DNA of 64,000 bases from Verpa conica (taxonomy: Eukaryota; Ascomycota; Pezizomycetes; Pezizales; Morchellaceae): contig JAUFSD010000002.1 of NCBI GenBank assembly GCA_033030425.1, forward strand, positions 1,860,001 to 1,924,000. Direction: 5' to 3'. Position numbers and translations under genes: made by a program. The notes beneath the pieces are model-generated. The model was not told the origin of the DNA, did no database searches, and was given only the letters and a program-made list of their open reading frames with translations. Within the stretch, counting starts at the first letter, position 1, and each line of letters starts with the position of its first letter. This document shows positions 45,892 through 58,614 of this stretch, piece by piece.

Positions 45892-46870
45892 ATGTAAGGA
45901 TTTCTCTCCATGTCTTTTTTTTTTTGTTTAGCGAGCTACGGGAAACGGAATGGGGGAGGTATCTTTTTAGTGGTATGGGTTGTTGGGGTATATTTTTATA
46001 TGAGGTTTAGAGAATGGCTGTACGGGGATAGGGATGGTAGCATGAGTTTCTTGGGTTTGGGATGGGAGGAAGATGTTTGAGTAGGAGTTTAGAGTGCTGA
46101 TGGTTAGTGGTTGATAGGTCTCTCGTTGCTGGCGAGAAATCGAACTTTCAGTTCATCGTAAGTCACCTTGATTTTTTCCTCGCGGCTCCCATTCTGTCGG
46201 CCACAATTCTGGAGATTGGGGATAAGGAGGGGGAGTGAGGGAAGGATAGAAGGAATTTTGTGGCCGACAGCATATAGGGTTGGGTTTTCATCAAAATCAT
46301 AAACTAACCACCGATTATCCAACAGCTCCGTCTTCTCAACACCAATGTCGACGGTAAGCAGAAGGTCATGTACGCCCTTACCAAGATCAAGGGTGTCGGT
46401 CGCCGCTACTCCAACTTGGTTTGCAAGAAGGCCGATGTCGACTTGAACAAGCGGTATGCCCCACATCTCTACAAAAGTCAATTTTTACGAATCTAACAAC
46501 TACTCTCAGTGCCGGTGAACTTACCACCGAAGAGCTCGAACGTATCGTCACAATCATCCAGAACCCAACCCAGTACAAGATCCCCACCTGGTTCTTGAAC
46601 AGGCAACGTGATATCGTCGACGGAAAGGACTCACAGATCCTTGCCAACGCCCTCGACAACAAGATGCGTGAGGATCTGGAAAGGCTGAAGAAGATCCGCG
46701 CCCACAGAGGTCTTAGACACTACTGGGGTCTCAGGGTTAGGGGTCAACACACCAAGACTACTGGTGAGTTTCTTGTCTTTTTTGGGGGGGTTTTGGAGAG
46801 AGGATTGCTGACAGTGCGGGTAATAGGTCGTCGTGGACGTACCGTCGGTGTGTCCAAGAAGAAGGGTTAA
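45892..46870 (+). CDS. RPS18: 40S ribosomal protein S18 (uS13)
   Basis: Five exons (45892-45893, 46118-46157, 46326-46453, 46510-46763 and 46827-46870) encode 155 residues, the usual length for eukaryotic uS13 (146-156). The first intron splits the start codon: AT at the end of exon 1 and G at the start of exon 2. The protein then reads [40 protein letters not shown] (helix-turn-helix that contacts rRNA) and [14 protein letters not shown] at the C-terminus. It sits in the head of the small subunit, touching bridge B1 and tRNA. All introns have GT-AG ends, and TAAC-type branch sites are visible. The neighbouring SDO1 also serves the ribosome. Confidence 0.95.
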
Positions 46871-47399
46871 ACGGTGCAAAGCGTCTTTTTTTCTTTCTTT
46901 CTTTGGGTTGGAGTGGCATGGGATGCGATATCATCGGCACTGTGTGCATGTTGGTGTTGTAGCGTGTGTGGAAACAAAAAAATTAAAAATAAAAGTGTAC
47001 ACAAATCGAAGAATTTTTTTGTCGAACGCTATATTATGCTATGATACTGGTGGGACCTGTGTGTGTGTGATAAAAGAAGGGAAACAAAAAAAAAAAAAGT
47101 TCAGCGTTGTTTCTTTTTTATTTTATCTTTTTATTGCTGTATAAATTTTACAATTCTTTTTTGGAAGGGGTGTTAATCTTTTCCCTGAGTTATCACTCGT
47201 AATTATCACACATGCATCGGGGGTGTCTTCTAGAATGTTTTTCTATTCAGGGCTCTCGACTGGATTGATGCTTACCAACGCTTGGCGCTGTGACGCACTG
47301 CTCAATAGCCCACTTCAACCCCGCTACTTCTGTTTTTCCATTCCATCTTTGTTTGCACCTGAGCTCACAACACCAGATACCAGGAAACAAGTACTCACA

Positions 47400-48393
47400 A
47401 TGCCAATAAATCAAGTACCTACCCATCATACCTCTTGCTCTACGGATCTTTTGCTAACAGCCCCTCTAGCCTTCAAACCAGATCAAACTGACGAATGTCG
47501 CTATCGTCAAAATGAAAAAAGGTACTCCCACCACCCACCTGACACAAACACACACACACTAACCTCACCCCCTCCTAAAGGCAAAAAAAGGTACGAGATA
47601 GCCTGCTATAAAAATAAAGTTCTCGAGTACCGCTCTGGAGTGTAAGCTCACCCATCCCCAAATCACCACACTCTACTAACCAACACAGCGAAACCGACCT
47701 CGATGAAGTTCTCCAAATCCACCAAGTCTTCACCAACGTCTCCAAAGGCGCCGTTGCGCCACACGCCGACCTCCAAAAGTCCTTCGGCGCGTCTACTACC
47801 CTCGATGCCATAATCCTCGAGATACTCCAGAAGGGAGAGCTGCAGGTAGGTGAGAAGGAACGGAACGCAAAGTTAGAGATGGTGCATAATGAGGTCATCT
47901 CGCTGGTGGCAAATATGTGTGTCGACCCAGAGACAAAACGGGTGTACACAGGGACAATGATTGAGAAGGCACTCCAGGAGCTGAGCTCAAGGAAGAGGGA
48001 GGAGGAAGGGGAGGGCCCTGGGTGGCATGGTGTCACGGATAAGAAGAGTAGTAAAGCTCAGGCGTTGGAGGCGATCAAGGCCTTGGTGTTTCACCAGCCG
48101 ATTAAGATTGCGAGGGCGAGGATGAGGTTGAGGATTGTGTGTCCGAAAAAGACGAAGGAGAAGGTGGAGGGCTTTGTCGAGGAGGTGGAGGAGGAGGGGT
48201 ATGAGGGCGGGAATTGGGAGTGTGTGGGGTTTGTGGAGCCGGGGAGGTATAAGGGACTTGTGGACCTGGTGGGGCAGGAGACAAAAGGGAAGGGTAGGGT
48301 TGAGGTGTTAGATACGGCGGTGAGTTTACTTCTCGTAGGCTGGTGGATGCGTGTACTAACTACATATAGGTTGTGCATGAGGGTGATAGCTAG
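47400..48393 (+). CDS. SDO1: Ribosome maturation protein SBDS/Sdo1
   Basis: Five exons (47400-47414, 47482-47521, 47581-47641, 47689-48319 and 48370-48393) encode 256 residues; yeast Sdo1 and human SBDS have 250. The N-terminus after splicing reads MPINQIKLTNVAIVKMKKGK, followed by RYEIACYKNKVLEYRSGVE and the conserved QVFTNVSKGAVA. The middle domain contains TKRVYTGTMIEKAL, and the end is VVHEGDS. With the GTPase Efl1 the protein releases Tif6/eIF6 from new 60S subunits in the cytoplasm. The 15-nt first coding exon and the last 24-nt exon are easily missed. The gene follows RPS18 on the same strand, 530 bp downstream. Confidence 0.94.
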
Positions 48394-49863
48394 ATATGTG
48401 CGCCTTGGTAGAGATGAGAGGTCTATCATGAGAGTTGGGACCCTAATGGACGTTGTCTTATTGTTTTTCGAGCACTGCATGGTGGATAAACAAAATGCGA
48501 ACCGGAGTTTTCCCGTGATCCTTCTTTTCTCTACAGTCTGTTTTATATTAGGCTCTAGTCTATAATTTATTACATTCACTTAAGCCCTTGGAATACCAAT
48601 CGATGGGCATTCCTTCTCGAATATTACCACTTTGGCTATTAGGGATTGTTTATTGGAATGGCTATTTGCATCTAGCTTGATTACTCAAGCTTCTAGTTCT
48701 ATCAGCTTCCAGTCCGGGGATATGATATCACCCCATCCCCTGAAGTCGTGCATGACCGGGGCGAGCTGTTGTCTTCCAGAAGGGGGCCTTTCGAAGAGTA
48801 GAGTACATACGTAGCTAGTGAATCTCCATGGGTACATAGGGCTCAGGCCTCAGGATTACAGTCAACAGGCATTCGTAATTCCCGATTGGATCGTTATCCG
48901 TAGCTTGACACCCTGGGGAAGCTTCCACGGCCCAGAACTTGCTCAGTCACTGGATTAGGGTTAAGGGCTTTTGATAGTAAGCGTAGCCAAGGAATTTAAA
49001 GCCTTGTTTCGCAGATTGGCTAGATTGGGGTGTGTTCCTTGTTTTGGCAACTCTGCGCCGCATTAGGCAGTCGGTGAGGCCGGAACTGGTTATCTGTGGC
49101 GTAATAACAAACCAGATAGGGGTCTGATAACGAGCCACGACCCCCATCCCGTCATCCTCCATGATCACAAGACTGTGCATGAAACTGGAGATCCCCGCCA
49201 GGCTGGGGTTAGAGACAAGGTGAGCCTCAGAGAGGACTGTTCACCCTGTTGGGTATGAGGTGGCTGCCAGCGTGTTCAGCTCCCTCTCCTCTGCCCACCG
49301 ATTGGAAAGCTCACGGCATCACTTCGAGGCTCGTGGGCATTCCTCTCAATGCAAGCTGCACGGAAACCTGCCCGGAAGGGAAAGCCTCGGGTGAGCTGAT
49401 ACGCTGTGGTCTCTGCTGTGTGATCGGCCCGAGCACTGTCTCAGCATCGGGACCTGCGTTATCCTACGCACCGTTATCTGGGGAACATCTCAGACCCGGT
49501 GGCTGGGCACATCTTGTCGGCCGACTCTGGTTGGTCCGATGAGGGAGATAACCTGCGTCATTATCTGGGGGGCGCTTCTAGCCACACCCACATAGGCTAG
49601 CCCTGTGTTCCCCCCCGAGGGCTCTCTGGCTGCCTGGATACGATCGTGGGTTCGCATCAGTCATCCGCCGCGTGGATTCCTCAACACAAAACCCGCGTCG
49701 TTCCCTCTCTCCTCCCTTCTCTTCTCCAGCTCTGCTCGCAATCTTCATCTGCATACATCATTCCATCACTTAGCTAGAGGAAACTCTTTATTGGTTCATC
49801 CTCCATCACTTCAATCACTCAACCCATTCCATTCTTACATCCTTCCGTGTATAAACACACATC
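48394..49863. other. Intergenic and promoter region of the carboxypeptidase gene
   Basis: No supported gene. A GC-rich stretch at about 49200-49640 contains two related words around GTTATCTGGGGA and a tRNA-like TTCGC sequence near 49652 that does not fold into a T arm. From about 49690 the plus strand turns C/T-rich, leading into the ATG at 49864, typical of a fungal promoter and leader. Confidence 0.45.
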
Positions 49864-51553
49864 ATGAAGCTTTCGGTAGCTTCCGTTGCTGCCCTCCTGG
49901 CCGGAGGTGCCTATGCATACTTCCCCAACACTGAGCAGAATCCTCTCAGTGCTGCTTCATCCTCCTCTACCCTCTCTCCATCTCTTTCCCAGATTAAGGA
50001 GCAGCTTTCTTCTCTTGGAGAGCACACTGCGGAGGCCATCACTGCATGGAATCGTATCGCTGAGCTTTACCCCGAGGATACCATCTCCGCGGTACAAGCG
50101 ATGCTCGGAATGAGCAAGCCCAAGCCCGGTGTCACTAAGAGGCCTGATAGCGAGTGGGACTTCGTTGTCGAGGGCAACGAGGTTGTTTCCGCTTTGGGTA
50201 GCAAGATTAGCGGCCATGAGAAACTCAAGGGGACGAAGTTGAGGATTAAGAAGCCTGGTAATCTTGGTATCGACAAGGGTATCAAGCAGTACTCTGGGTA
50301 CCTTGATGTTGACGATGACGATAAGCACTTCTTCTTTTGTAAGTACCACTAGTAGAGGCAGCTTTCCTTGATTTTAGCAGTCGCTTACATTTATGCTTTT
50401 AGGGTTCTTTGAGTCTCGTAATGACCCCAAGAATGACCCCGTTGTCCTATGGCTCAATGGTGGTCCCGGATGCTCTTCGCTCACTGGGCTCTTTATGGAG
50501 CTTGGTCCCGCGTCTATCAACGCGAAGGTCCACACTGTTGATAACCCCTACTCATGGAACTCCAACGCGTCCGTCATCTTCCTTGACCAGCCTGTCAATG
50601 TCGGGTACTCGTACTCCTCTAGCCAGGTTTCAAGCACCCAGGCTGCTGGCAAGGACGTTTATGCGTTCTTGACCATGTTCTTCAACCAGTTCCCTGAGTA
50701 CTCTGCACAGGATTTCCACATTGCTGGTGAATCTTATGCTGGACACTATATTCCTCAGTTCGCCACTGAGATTCTCGAACACGAGGATCGCAACATCAAC
50801 CTCAAGTCCGTCCTCATTGGTAACGGTCTTACCGATGGAAAGACCCAGTACAACTACTACCGCCCCATGGCTTGTGGCGAAGGTGGATACGACGCTGTTC
50901 TCGATGAGCGTGAGTGCCAGGCTATGGACGATGCCTACCCCCGCTGCGCTTCCATGATTGACAACTGTTATAAATCTGGCTCCGTTTGGTCCTGTGTTCC
51001 GGCTTCGATCTATTGCAACAATGCTATGATGCGCTCTTACCAAAATACCGGTCGCAACGTCTACGATATCCGTACCAACTGTGAGGGAGGTGACCTTTGC
51101 TACTCTGAGCTTGGCTGGATCTCTAGCTACTTGAACAAGGAAAACGTCATGTCCGAACTCGGTGCTGAGGTCTCATCATATGATTCTTGCAACTTTGACA
51201 TCAATCGCAACTTCCTCCTCGGTGGTGACTGGATGAAGCCGTTCCACAACTTCATTCCCCCTCTTCTAGAGAAGATCCCTGTGTTGATCTACGCTGGTGA
51301 CGCCGATTTCATTTGCAACTGGCTCGGAAACCACGCCTGGACTGAGGCTCTCGAATGGCACGGAAAGAAGCAGTTCAACAAGGAGAAGCTTACTCCCTTC
51401 ATTGTCGGTGACGAGGAGAAGGGTCAGACCAAGTCTTCTGGTAACTTTACCTTTGCCAGAGTCTATGAAGCCGGCCATATGATGCCATACAACCAGCCTG
51501 AGGCCTCTTTAGAGCTTCTCAACAGATGGTTGTTTGGTCAATACTGGGAGTAA
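49864..51553 (+). CDS. Carboxypeptidase Y (vacuolar serine carboxypeptidase, S10)
   Basis: Two exons (49864-50338 and 50403-51553) encode 541 residues; yeast CPY has 532. It removes C-terminal residues from peptides in the vacuole. A signal peptide ([18 protein letters not shown]) is followed by a propeptide of about 120 residues. Within it QNPL at 25-28 sits where yeast CPY has its QRPL vacuolar sorting signal. The catalytic domain shows [13 protein letters not shown] (oxyanion region), Ser269 in GESYAGHY, Asp at about 460 in DADFICNW and His at about 517 in [11 protein letters not shown]. Cysteines and N-glycosylation sites (NTS-like NASV, NFTF) match the family. The intron splits the Trp codon in [13 protein letters not shown]. 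The name CPY/PRC1/cpyA depends on species convention. Confidence 0.96.
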
Positions 51554-54070
51554 ATGTGTGCATGTTATAAGTAGTTAGAGTAATGCGGTTTTGGACGAAC
51601 AGAATGTTGGCTATACGATATGATAAATACGTGGTGTTTCTTTTTTTGTTTGGTTTATGGGCGGATCCCATGGGTTTCTGTGTATTGTAGGGTCTTCATT
51701 ATGGTCTTTTAGTAATCAAGCCTCCTGGTTTTATTCAGTGAACTGAGTTTCAAAGTATCTTAATGTGTGCTCTGTCTCCGTTAGAAATGTGAAGTTTATG
51801 ATCAGCTTCTAAGGTAGCTCGGCATAACTTTACCCATGAATATAGCCCTATTTTAGCGTAGACGTATGTGCAATCATCTACCCATCACATTTAACTTATT
51901 TTATATCACCCACACACCATCTCATTCCATAGGATACGATGGGTTAACAGATTCAGTAAAACCCTTGAAGCTTATAACATGCCTGCGGTAAAACTCCCAG
52001 CGACGGTGCCCAGGGACACTCGACATTAACTTAGGAGTAGAAACTCCGTTTATAGAGAAGGGATTGACTACGATGATATTCAGAGTCAGAATCCATACCA
52101 AAGACCGTATCTAGTATCCCAAAGAGACCCCATTTTACGGGTCTACCTATCTTTTACTAGTCATTTTTGATATTTTGCTACTTGGGATTAGTTATTGTTG
52201 ATATTCCCGTTTTTATTACTCCTCACATGGATCGATGTGGGTAGTTTTTTTTTTTTTTTTTTGGCTGGACTATGCTATTAGGGAAGGGAAAGCAGGTCTT
52301 GAAATTACCTTCTTGATATTCGCGTCTATTTTAGCCCTAAGAGTTGAGTACTCAGTAAGGGTAGAGATATATAGTACATAAGTGCACTAAACTTAAAGAT
52401 ATTATCAGGCTCGGGGGGGGGAAAGGAGTAAGTCTTCTAGAACTGAATAATACTTACTCAAGACGGTAGGTAGTGGGAAAGGTATACCGTAGAACCTCGG
52501 GAGATCCGCTAAGCGGGCGTCGCCGCCACTTGACGTATAGTGGCTATCTGATCGTAAGGATAATTATCTATAGCTAGCTTTGATTGGTTTAGCGAGAGCC
52601 CAAATGGGTCTAGAGGACATTTTTATTAGTACGTGTCGGCGACGCCCGCATAGCGAATTTCTCGAGTTTCTACGGTATATGTTCTAGCCCGCTGGGGGGG
52701 ACGTGCCTCAGGTCATAGTTTTTACTGCATACCAGATTTTGTACCCAGAAAAATAAAATCACTTGATATAAAAAAAAAAAGAAGGGGGGGGGGGGAGGGG
52801 CGTGCCTATCGGGGGACGTCCTCTATATAGACCAACCTACGTCCCCTATATAGGTATAAAAAAAAACATAAAAAATACTTAGAACAAAGCCTCTAACCCT
52901 CCTATAAAATATAATAAAGCATAGTATAAAATCCAAATAAAATAAAAAAATCTCAACCCAATTCAAGATAGATTCGTATTACTCCTATTCTTTTGAGTGT
53001 ACCTGTATCAATTGAGATATACTTTGTTGGATTGTCCATGGGTGTCCCTCCAGCGGGTAGGGCACCTACCAGAACATGTATATCTCATGTTGGTATTTAC
53101 TAACTATTCTACGATGCGTGTACTATAGACCTACTATCTCGCACAGTCTATAGGGTTCTAGACTTCAAGGCTACAGGTTCGGTGTAGTATGGGTACGCTC
53201 GGATTTCTTCTTAGCTATACGGTTTCCTCTGTGGTGGGAGTTATGGTGGGCTTCTACTAGCCGTCTCTAGGAGATAATCAATTACTTTAATTATTGTTTT
53301 TATCCTTATATAGGTAATTTTATTAGAGGTTTTATCAGAATGGATAAAAAATTAGATTATATTGGAGTGTGTGGGGGAGGGAGGCTACAATAGGAACACT
53401 TTATTTAAGCTCATTGTCACGGTGTGTAGTGGATGTGGGTAGACGCGACTTTAATCCTAACTTTAAAAAAAGAGAAGAAAAATCATATTTGATCCCACAA
53501 AACCCTCCACAAAAAAAATACCAAGACAGAGATCGAATGCACACACTTACCGGTGACAGAGATGAAAGGGAGGGTATAATAAAGGATCCGTAGCCATCAA
53601 TATACCACCTCTATGCGTTGGCCGCGCGTTCGTGTGGTCGACCATTCAGCGTTGACCTACCGTTTTCCGGTTGGCTTAGGTTAAACCAATCTTGATGTAC
53701 GAGGTGGACCTTGATTTTGTGACTGGGAGTTCCTTTGAGGTACCCGCTCATAAGGGTTCGTAGCCATTAACCCCTGGAGGTGGCTTGAGGCTCGAGAGAT
53801 AGTGACTTCATATTAGGCTGTGCTAATCAGGATTTTCGTTTCTCTATTTATTTTTTTGGGACGAGTGTCTACCTCTGATCAGCAGTTCCTAGGATTTGAG
53901 CAGCCGCATATATTATAATTTTTTATTTTTATTTCTCGATTACAGAATGTAGATCCCCTTTTAAAGAATCGACCACCCGATCTCCTACACCAAACAAGAA
54001 GAGAAAGAAATATTTTGTATTTATACAAAGGGTTCTATCTAGCAATTCCGAATTTTATATTACGTTAGGC
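51554..54070. other. Gene-poor AT-rich tract with mobile-element traces
   Basis: No supported gene. Besides the MITE (listed separately), a run of 18 T starts near 52244, and 52770-52799 is A-rich then G-rich. ACGTCC-CTATATAG occurs twice at about 52814-52854. A nested inverted repeat lies at 53014-53086. A 74-codon frame at 53369-53593 has no motif. Confidence 0.5.
52485..52677. mobile_element. MITE with about 45-bp terminal inverted repeats, TA target site
   Basis: A 193-bp element. The left end begins TACCGTAGAACCTCGGGAGA and the right end, read inward on the minus strand, TACCGTAGAAACTCGAGAAA. The arms continue to GCGGGCGTCGCCG and are inverted copies over about 45 bp with only about six mismatches. 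Both ends are flanked by TA, the target duplication of Tc1/mariner-type transposons. The interior has no ORF, so it must have been moved by an enzyme encoded elsewhere. The good preservation of the arms suggests fairly recent activity. Confidence 0.8.
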
Positions 54071-55479
54071 CTAAATTTTCTCCGCAACCCAAAACTCAGC
54101 CTGGTAGTTGTGCGTCAGCATACTCATCTGATCACCAACATACGCTGTCGTCTCGCCACTCCTCCTCTTTACAATTCTAAAGCCACTTATCTCGACTAAC
54201 GCAATCACCTCATCGAGCGACAACTCGAAGCTCCCCTCGTCATCACCACGCTTTGGTGGCGCCTGATCCTCATAGTGCCAGAGTAGGGGTCCAAAGTTGA
54301 TCCACACCCCTCCAGGGATAAGGAGGTTATGGATTGTGGCGAGATAGGCACATAGGTTTGGTGCAGTGTCAATGAAGAAGACGGTTGCGCACACTTCAAA
54401 TGTACCTGCGATTTCGGGGGTGTTGTAGCAGCTCTGGAAGTCGCCGGCTATCATGGAGAATCGTTCCCCCGCTGCGTTGGAAGATGAAGCAGTAGAGAGG
54501 AGGGTGGCGGGATGGACATCGGGGATAGAGACGGGGCGGAGTTGATTGCTGCGCAATCTATGGTTGGAGAAGGTAGAGATGAAGGGGTGGATGGTGAATT
54601 CGTTGACCTGAGTGGTACTAAAGGAGTATTAATTAGGATTGAGTGCAGGAGAGGAGAGTACATACTGGTTAAGGATAAAGTTGGAGGCCATGAGCTGGTG
54701 GTAAGAGAATTCGTTCCCCTGGGATGTGTAGCCTTTGAGCAGAAGGTTAGTTCCTGGTGTTTGGGACAAGAAAGAGTAATTCCCATACCAGCAACAGCGA
54801 TATCAAACGCCAATCTCCCCAATCCAGCCCCAGGAACGACCACCCTAATCTTTGCTCTAATCTAACTGTCAGAATTACTCTCTTTCAGAAAAAGAAAGTA
54901 TCTATCCCAGAATAACTCACTTCTCATCTCCCAAACGTCCAAACCTCTCCTCCAACTCCTCCATAACCGGCCCATAACAAGCCCTTCTTTCCACCTCCCC
55001 CTCCAAACTCCAATCACGATAAAACTGCTTCATTGTGCTCCTCACCTTATCCAAATCATCCGAGCTCACTTTCTGCTCCAACGCCTTTCTCCCCGTTATA
55101 CTCACCTCAACGCCGAACGCATCAGCCGCAGACCTGAATATACATTCTGCAAGCAGCGAATTCTTTTCAATTGCTTCATCAATCAGATCCAACGTCTTAA
55201 GGTAAGAGATTGGAGCCTTCTGAAGAATCTCTTGATGTGCACGGGGAAGTGAGTAGAAAGAGCTACGACGACGATGTGTTAAGTTACGGTGGGCAGCACG
55301 ACGGTAGAGACTTATAGTAGTAGTAGTAGCCTAGTTAGCCTAAGAGCCATATAAAGGGTATTGCAGCAAACATACAAGTAAGAGCAAAGGGTTGATTCTA
55401 CAGCTTGTACCTCCTCCGCATCTTCGAAGGGATTCTCCTCGTGGGGGTGCTCATCCTTAACTTCTATGTCGGTCATCAT
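54071..55479 (-). CDS. Carnosine N-methyltransferase family protein (N2227 domain)
   Basis: Five exons (55479-55376, 55310-54921, 54856-54789, 54732-54666 and 54617-54071) close to 391 residues, matching fungal members of this family. After splicing the N-terminus reads EEVQAVESTLCSYFLYRRAAH, then THRRRSSFYSLP. The SAM site is VVVPGAGLGRLAFDIAVAG (from about 170) and SQGNEFSYHQLMASNFIL follows. SNHRLRSNQLRPVSIPDVHP, VCATVFFIDTAPNL and PGGVWINFGPLLWHYE are diagnostic of CARNMT1/YNL092W-type enzymes, which methylate histidine imidazole rings of carnosine or proteins. The actual fungal substrate is unknown. All four introns are 50-70 bp. A second ATG directly follows the first. Confidence 0.9.
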
Positions 55480-58400
55480 TGTGGGATATAAGCCCCTGAG
55501 TTATTATTATTAGATGGGGAATACCAAGACAGGCCAATGGGTTTGATGAAAATGATGCTGCTTCTGGAGTAGGGCTCCGTGTGGGGATCAGGGACAGACA
55601 CACTTCTGCATGTGGAGGTTGAAGATGTGGGGTGGTGGGGTTTCTTCTTGGCGGTGCTTCGATTGATCTTCCGTGAAGCTTGGCATATGAGGTAGCGAGA
55701 GATCTTGTGCTTCAACAAGCCTGTTTAGAGTATTCCCGAGGAAGACTTTTTTTTTTAAGGGGGGGGGTGTGAAAACCTGGTAATGGAATCTTTTTTTTTT
55801 TTTTTTCTCACGGGGGGCCACAAAAAAAAATAATCACTTTCTTGGTTATATTATCCAAGGTAAATTCCTCGTGGCCATGGCATGGTATATTCACGATCGA
55901 CGTTTCTCAGAGGATCTCCAATAACTTCGTTTAATACTCGCAACGGGGGTCTTCTTTTAGTAATTATGGGGAGATCAGCTATCCTTTATATCAAATCCTT
56001 ATAGAGAATCGTGATAATAGAACAGTCTACTCTTCTTTAATCATACAATATCACTCGATAATATACTCTCCTTGTGATACGGGCAAATATCACTCATTCT
56101 AGCATGACTCTCGGGATTCTAATTAATTCACCACGACTCTATATCCCATCATCCAATATACCTCCCTCGCCAAAAAGAATTCGCCCCCCCCCTCCCCCCT
56201 TTCCCGTGAATCGATATGAGGTGGGAGTAATTATTCCAAGTCGTGGAGAGGGGGAAAAAAAAGGGATCGTCATATAGCCCCCCCCCTGGTACAGTATTGT
56301 TAGATCTCGATAACTATATATCCTCGATGTGGCCCACGAGGAAATAGAGTAATGAGTGCGGGGATAGACATCAGCGAGGGGGAATTAAGGTAGGAGGCGA
56401 AATGATCGACATTTAAGTGATCAACAGTAACCAGAACCGAAATCCCTTATGCAGTTGTAGCGAGAATGATGGGTTTTTTTTAATAAGGAAAGAAAGAAAA
56501 AAGAAAAATCAGAGCTAGACAGACTAAGTCCAGCTGACGAAGATCGGCTGTGCACTATGAGGATTTCTCGTCGTCGACATATCTTACCCTTACTGGAAAG
56601 AAATATTTGTTGGGGTGGTTAATTCTGTAGCGAAGAGGCGAGGGGGGGGGGAGTTTGGTAGGTAAGGGAAGGAGGTGGGGAGGAGAAATTTGACGGCGAG
56701 GCAAGTAGTCGAGAAAAGGACAATTGCAATGGGGGCGGTACCCTCTATTCAGTCTCCCTCTCACCGGCGGGGAGAAAATGAAAGGCCAATGGTAAAGAGT
56801 AGTGAGGCTACTATCTGACGCGCGGAACCTCCCGGATCCTTAGGGAAACGCGTAGTGACATATCTGGAAGATCTACAGTCTCAACTTTCAGCAGCTTGAA
56901 GCCAAATAACTAATGATTTAAAGATACACTCACACCTATGGGAGGGGGAAAAAGGAGCTGTTCACGAACTCATATTTGTTCGCACTGATTGCCGAATGTG
57001 ATAAACACCGACAGCATAGCCAAACTTTTGCATGGTGCTCTCAGTGAAAGAGTAAAAAAGCAATTAGGCCGGCCAGATGAACAGATAGAAGAAAAGAAAA
57101 GAAAAGAAAAACTCCGTGAGCGAATCCAGGGCTGTCAACAGAAGGCTACTAAACTTCTCGTTGTCATAAAAGCCATGATAAGAGAAGGAGATACAGCCGC
57201 GGAGGACTCTTAGAAAAAGCTAGTTGTTTGAGCAAAAAAAAGAAAAGAAAGAAAAAAATTGCACACCCTCCCCAGAAAAGCTTCATGATAATATACATCG
57301 ACTCATGTCTCTTTTTTCCCAACTGGAAGGTAGAGGGCGCAAAGGGTAATAATTAAAAGTAAAATTAAAAAAAGGACTCGTAACAAGATAGTCCACGTAC
57401 CTATATGTTATTAATCCAATGAATGCGAATAGGCAGAAGCGGTTGAAAACAGTTTATCGGAAACATCGGACGTGTGCGGGCATGGGGGGTCGAATGACCG
57501 GCTTTTTGATTCCTTCTTCCCAACCTAGTTCACGATGGTTGTACTAAACTGGTATTACAATGTACAAATAGCGTACAGTAATTCCAGAGTAGATGTCGTG
57601 CTTGCTTGCTTCCCCGCGTAACACAGTTTGCCCTCCCCAGGGAAGAGATTACCCGCATGAGCCATCGCGGACCATTCAATTAATTAAGCTATTGTGCTGG
57701 GATGGGCGAAAGGGTGGGGGAAGAAGGCTCTCTATCGGGCGGCTGTGACTGGAGGATCGTGGCGATCGAGGGCAGAGCGCGGCTTCGGCCTCAAGATTCG
57801 TTTTCTGCCCTTATGATACTGTTAAAAGTAACCCAATCGCGATGTTTATAGCCTCGTGACAGAGTGACTGTTAGAGTTAATATCTAACCGACAGGAGCGG
57901 ACCCAAACACCTCACGCACAGCAATTGTGGGCTCGTAAAGAGCTGTGAATTGTTTTTGCGGGGGTGGCGGCAAAAGCAAACTACCCGTATCCACGACTCT
58001 CTTGCATATACTAAAGCGGCGTGGTTGTCACTGGCAGTCCGCCGCCACCCGCAGTGCTGCCTTAGAGGGACATCCCAGAGCGGCGGGTGCACACTTAACC
58101 GTCAGCAAGGCTAGAGTAGAGTACATGGCTGCACAGGGTCCAGCTGCCAGCTCCGCAGCCCGTCAACGGAAGCGTGGGTGGTAACTCGGTAATAACAGAT
58201 TTCACGGACCTCTTACCACCAATAGGATGCTCGATTTGCGGGGGAGCGGTGAGATACGATCCAGAGTGTCGCGAGAAGGGGGGGCCAGATAGTTAACTTT
58301 TGAAGTACCATTCTCTTTTTAAAATACTCATAAAAAGAAAAATCAAAGTGATGGCAAAACAAATCCTCTTCTCCAAAACGAAAAATGCAACGCTCCTAAA

Positions 58401-58614
58401 ATAATCAAGAACTGGTAAAATTACAATCCGAGGAAATTCGTGATGGACCGAAAACCAAAGCAGAACACCGAAATAAAAACAGAAGCCGAAATGAGAATAC
58501 CCTAAAGAAACTCCAGCTTCCAGAGCGAAGGACACCTGTCGATATAGTAAATCATCCTCTTAACCCCTTTCCCTTCCCCTTCAAATCCACTCCTACCACC
58601 CCTCGGCTTCTTGC
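55480..58614. other. Gene-poor tract
   Basis: No supported gene. A 75-codon plus-strand frame at 56989-57213 ends in a charged, coiled-coil-like sequence (IEEKKRKEKLRERIQG) and stops cleanly, but it has no ATG and no upstream exon I can find. A-rich AAAGA repeats lie near 57090-57110 and 57225-57260. Homopolymer runs include T near 55791-55806 and G near 56641-56650. Other frames (57877-58184 on both strands) look random. Confidence 0.45.

Noticed and set aside
49640..49690. tRNA-like TTCGC sequence
   Set aside because: The flanks do not pair into a T arm and no acceptor or anticodon arm can be drawn.
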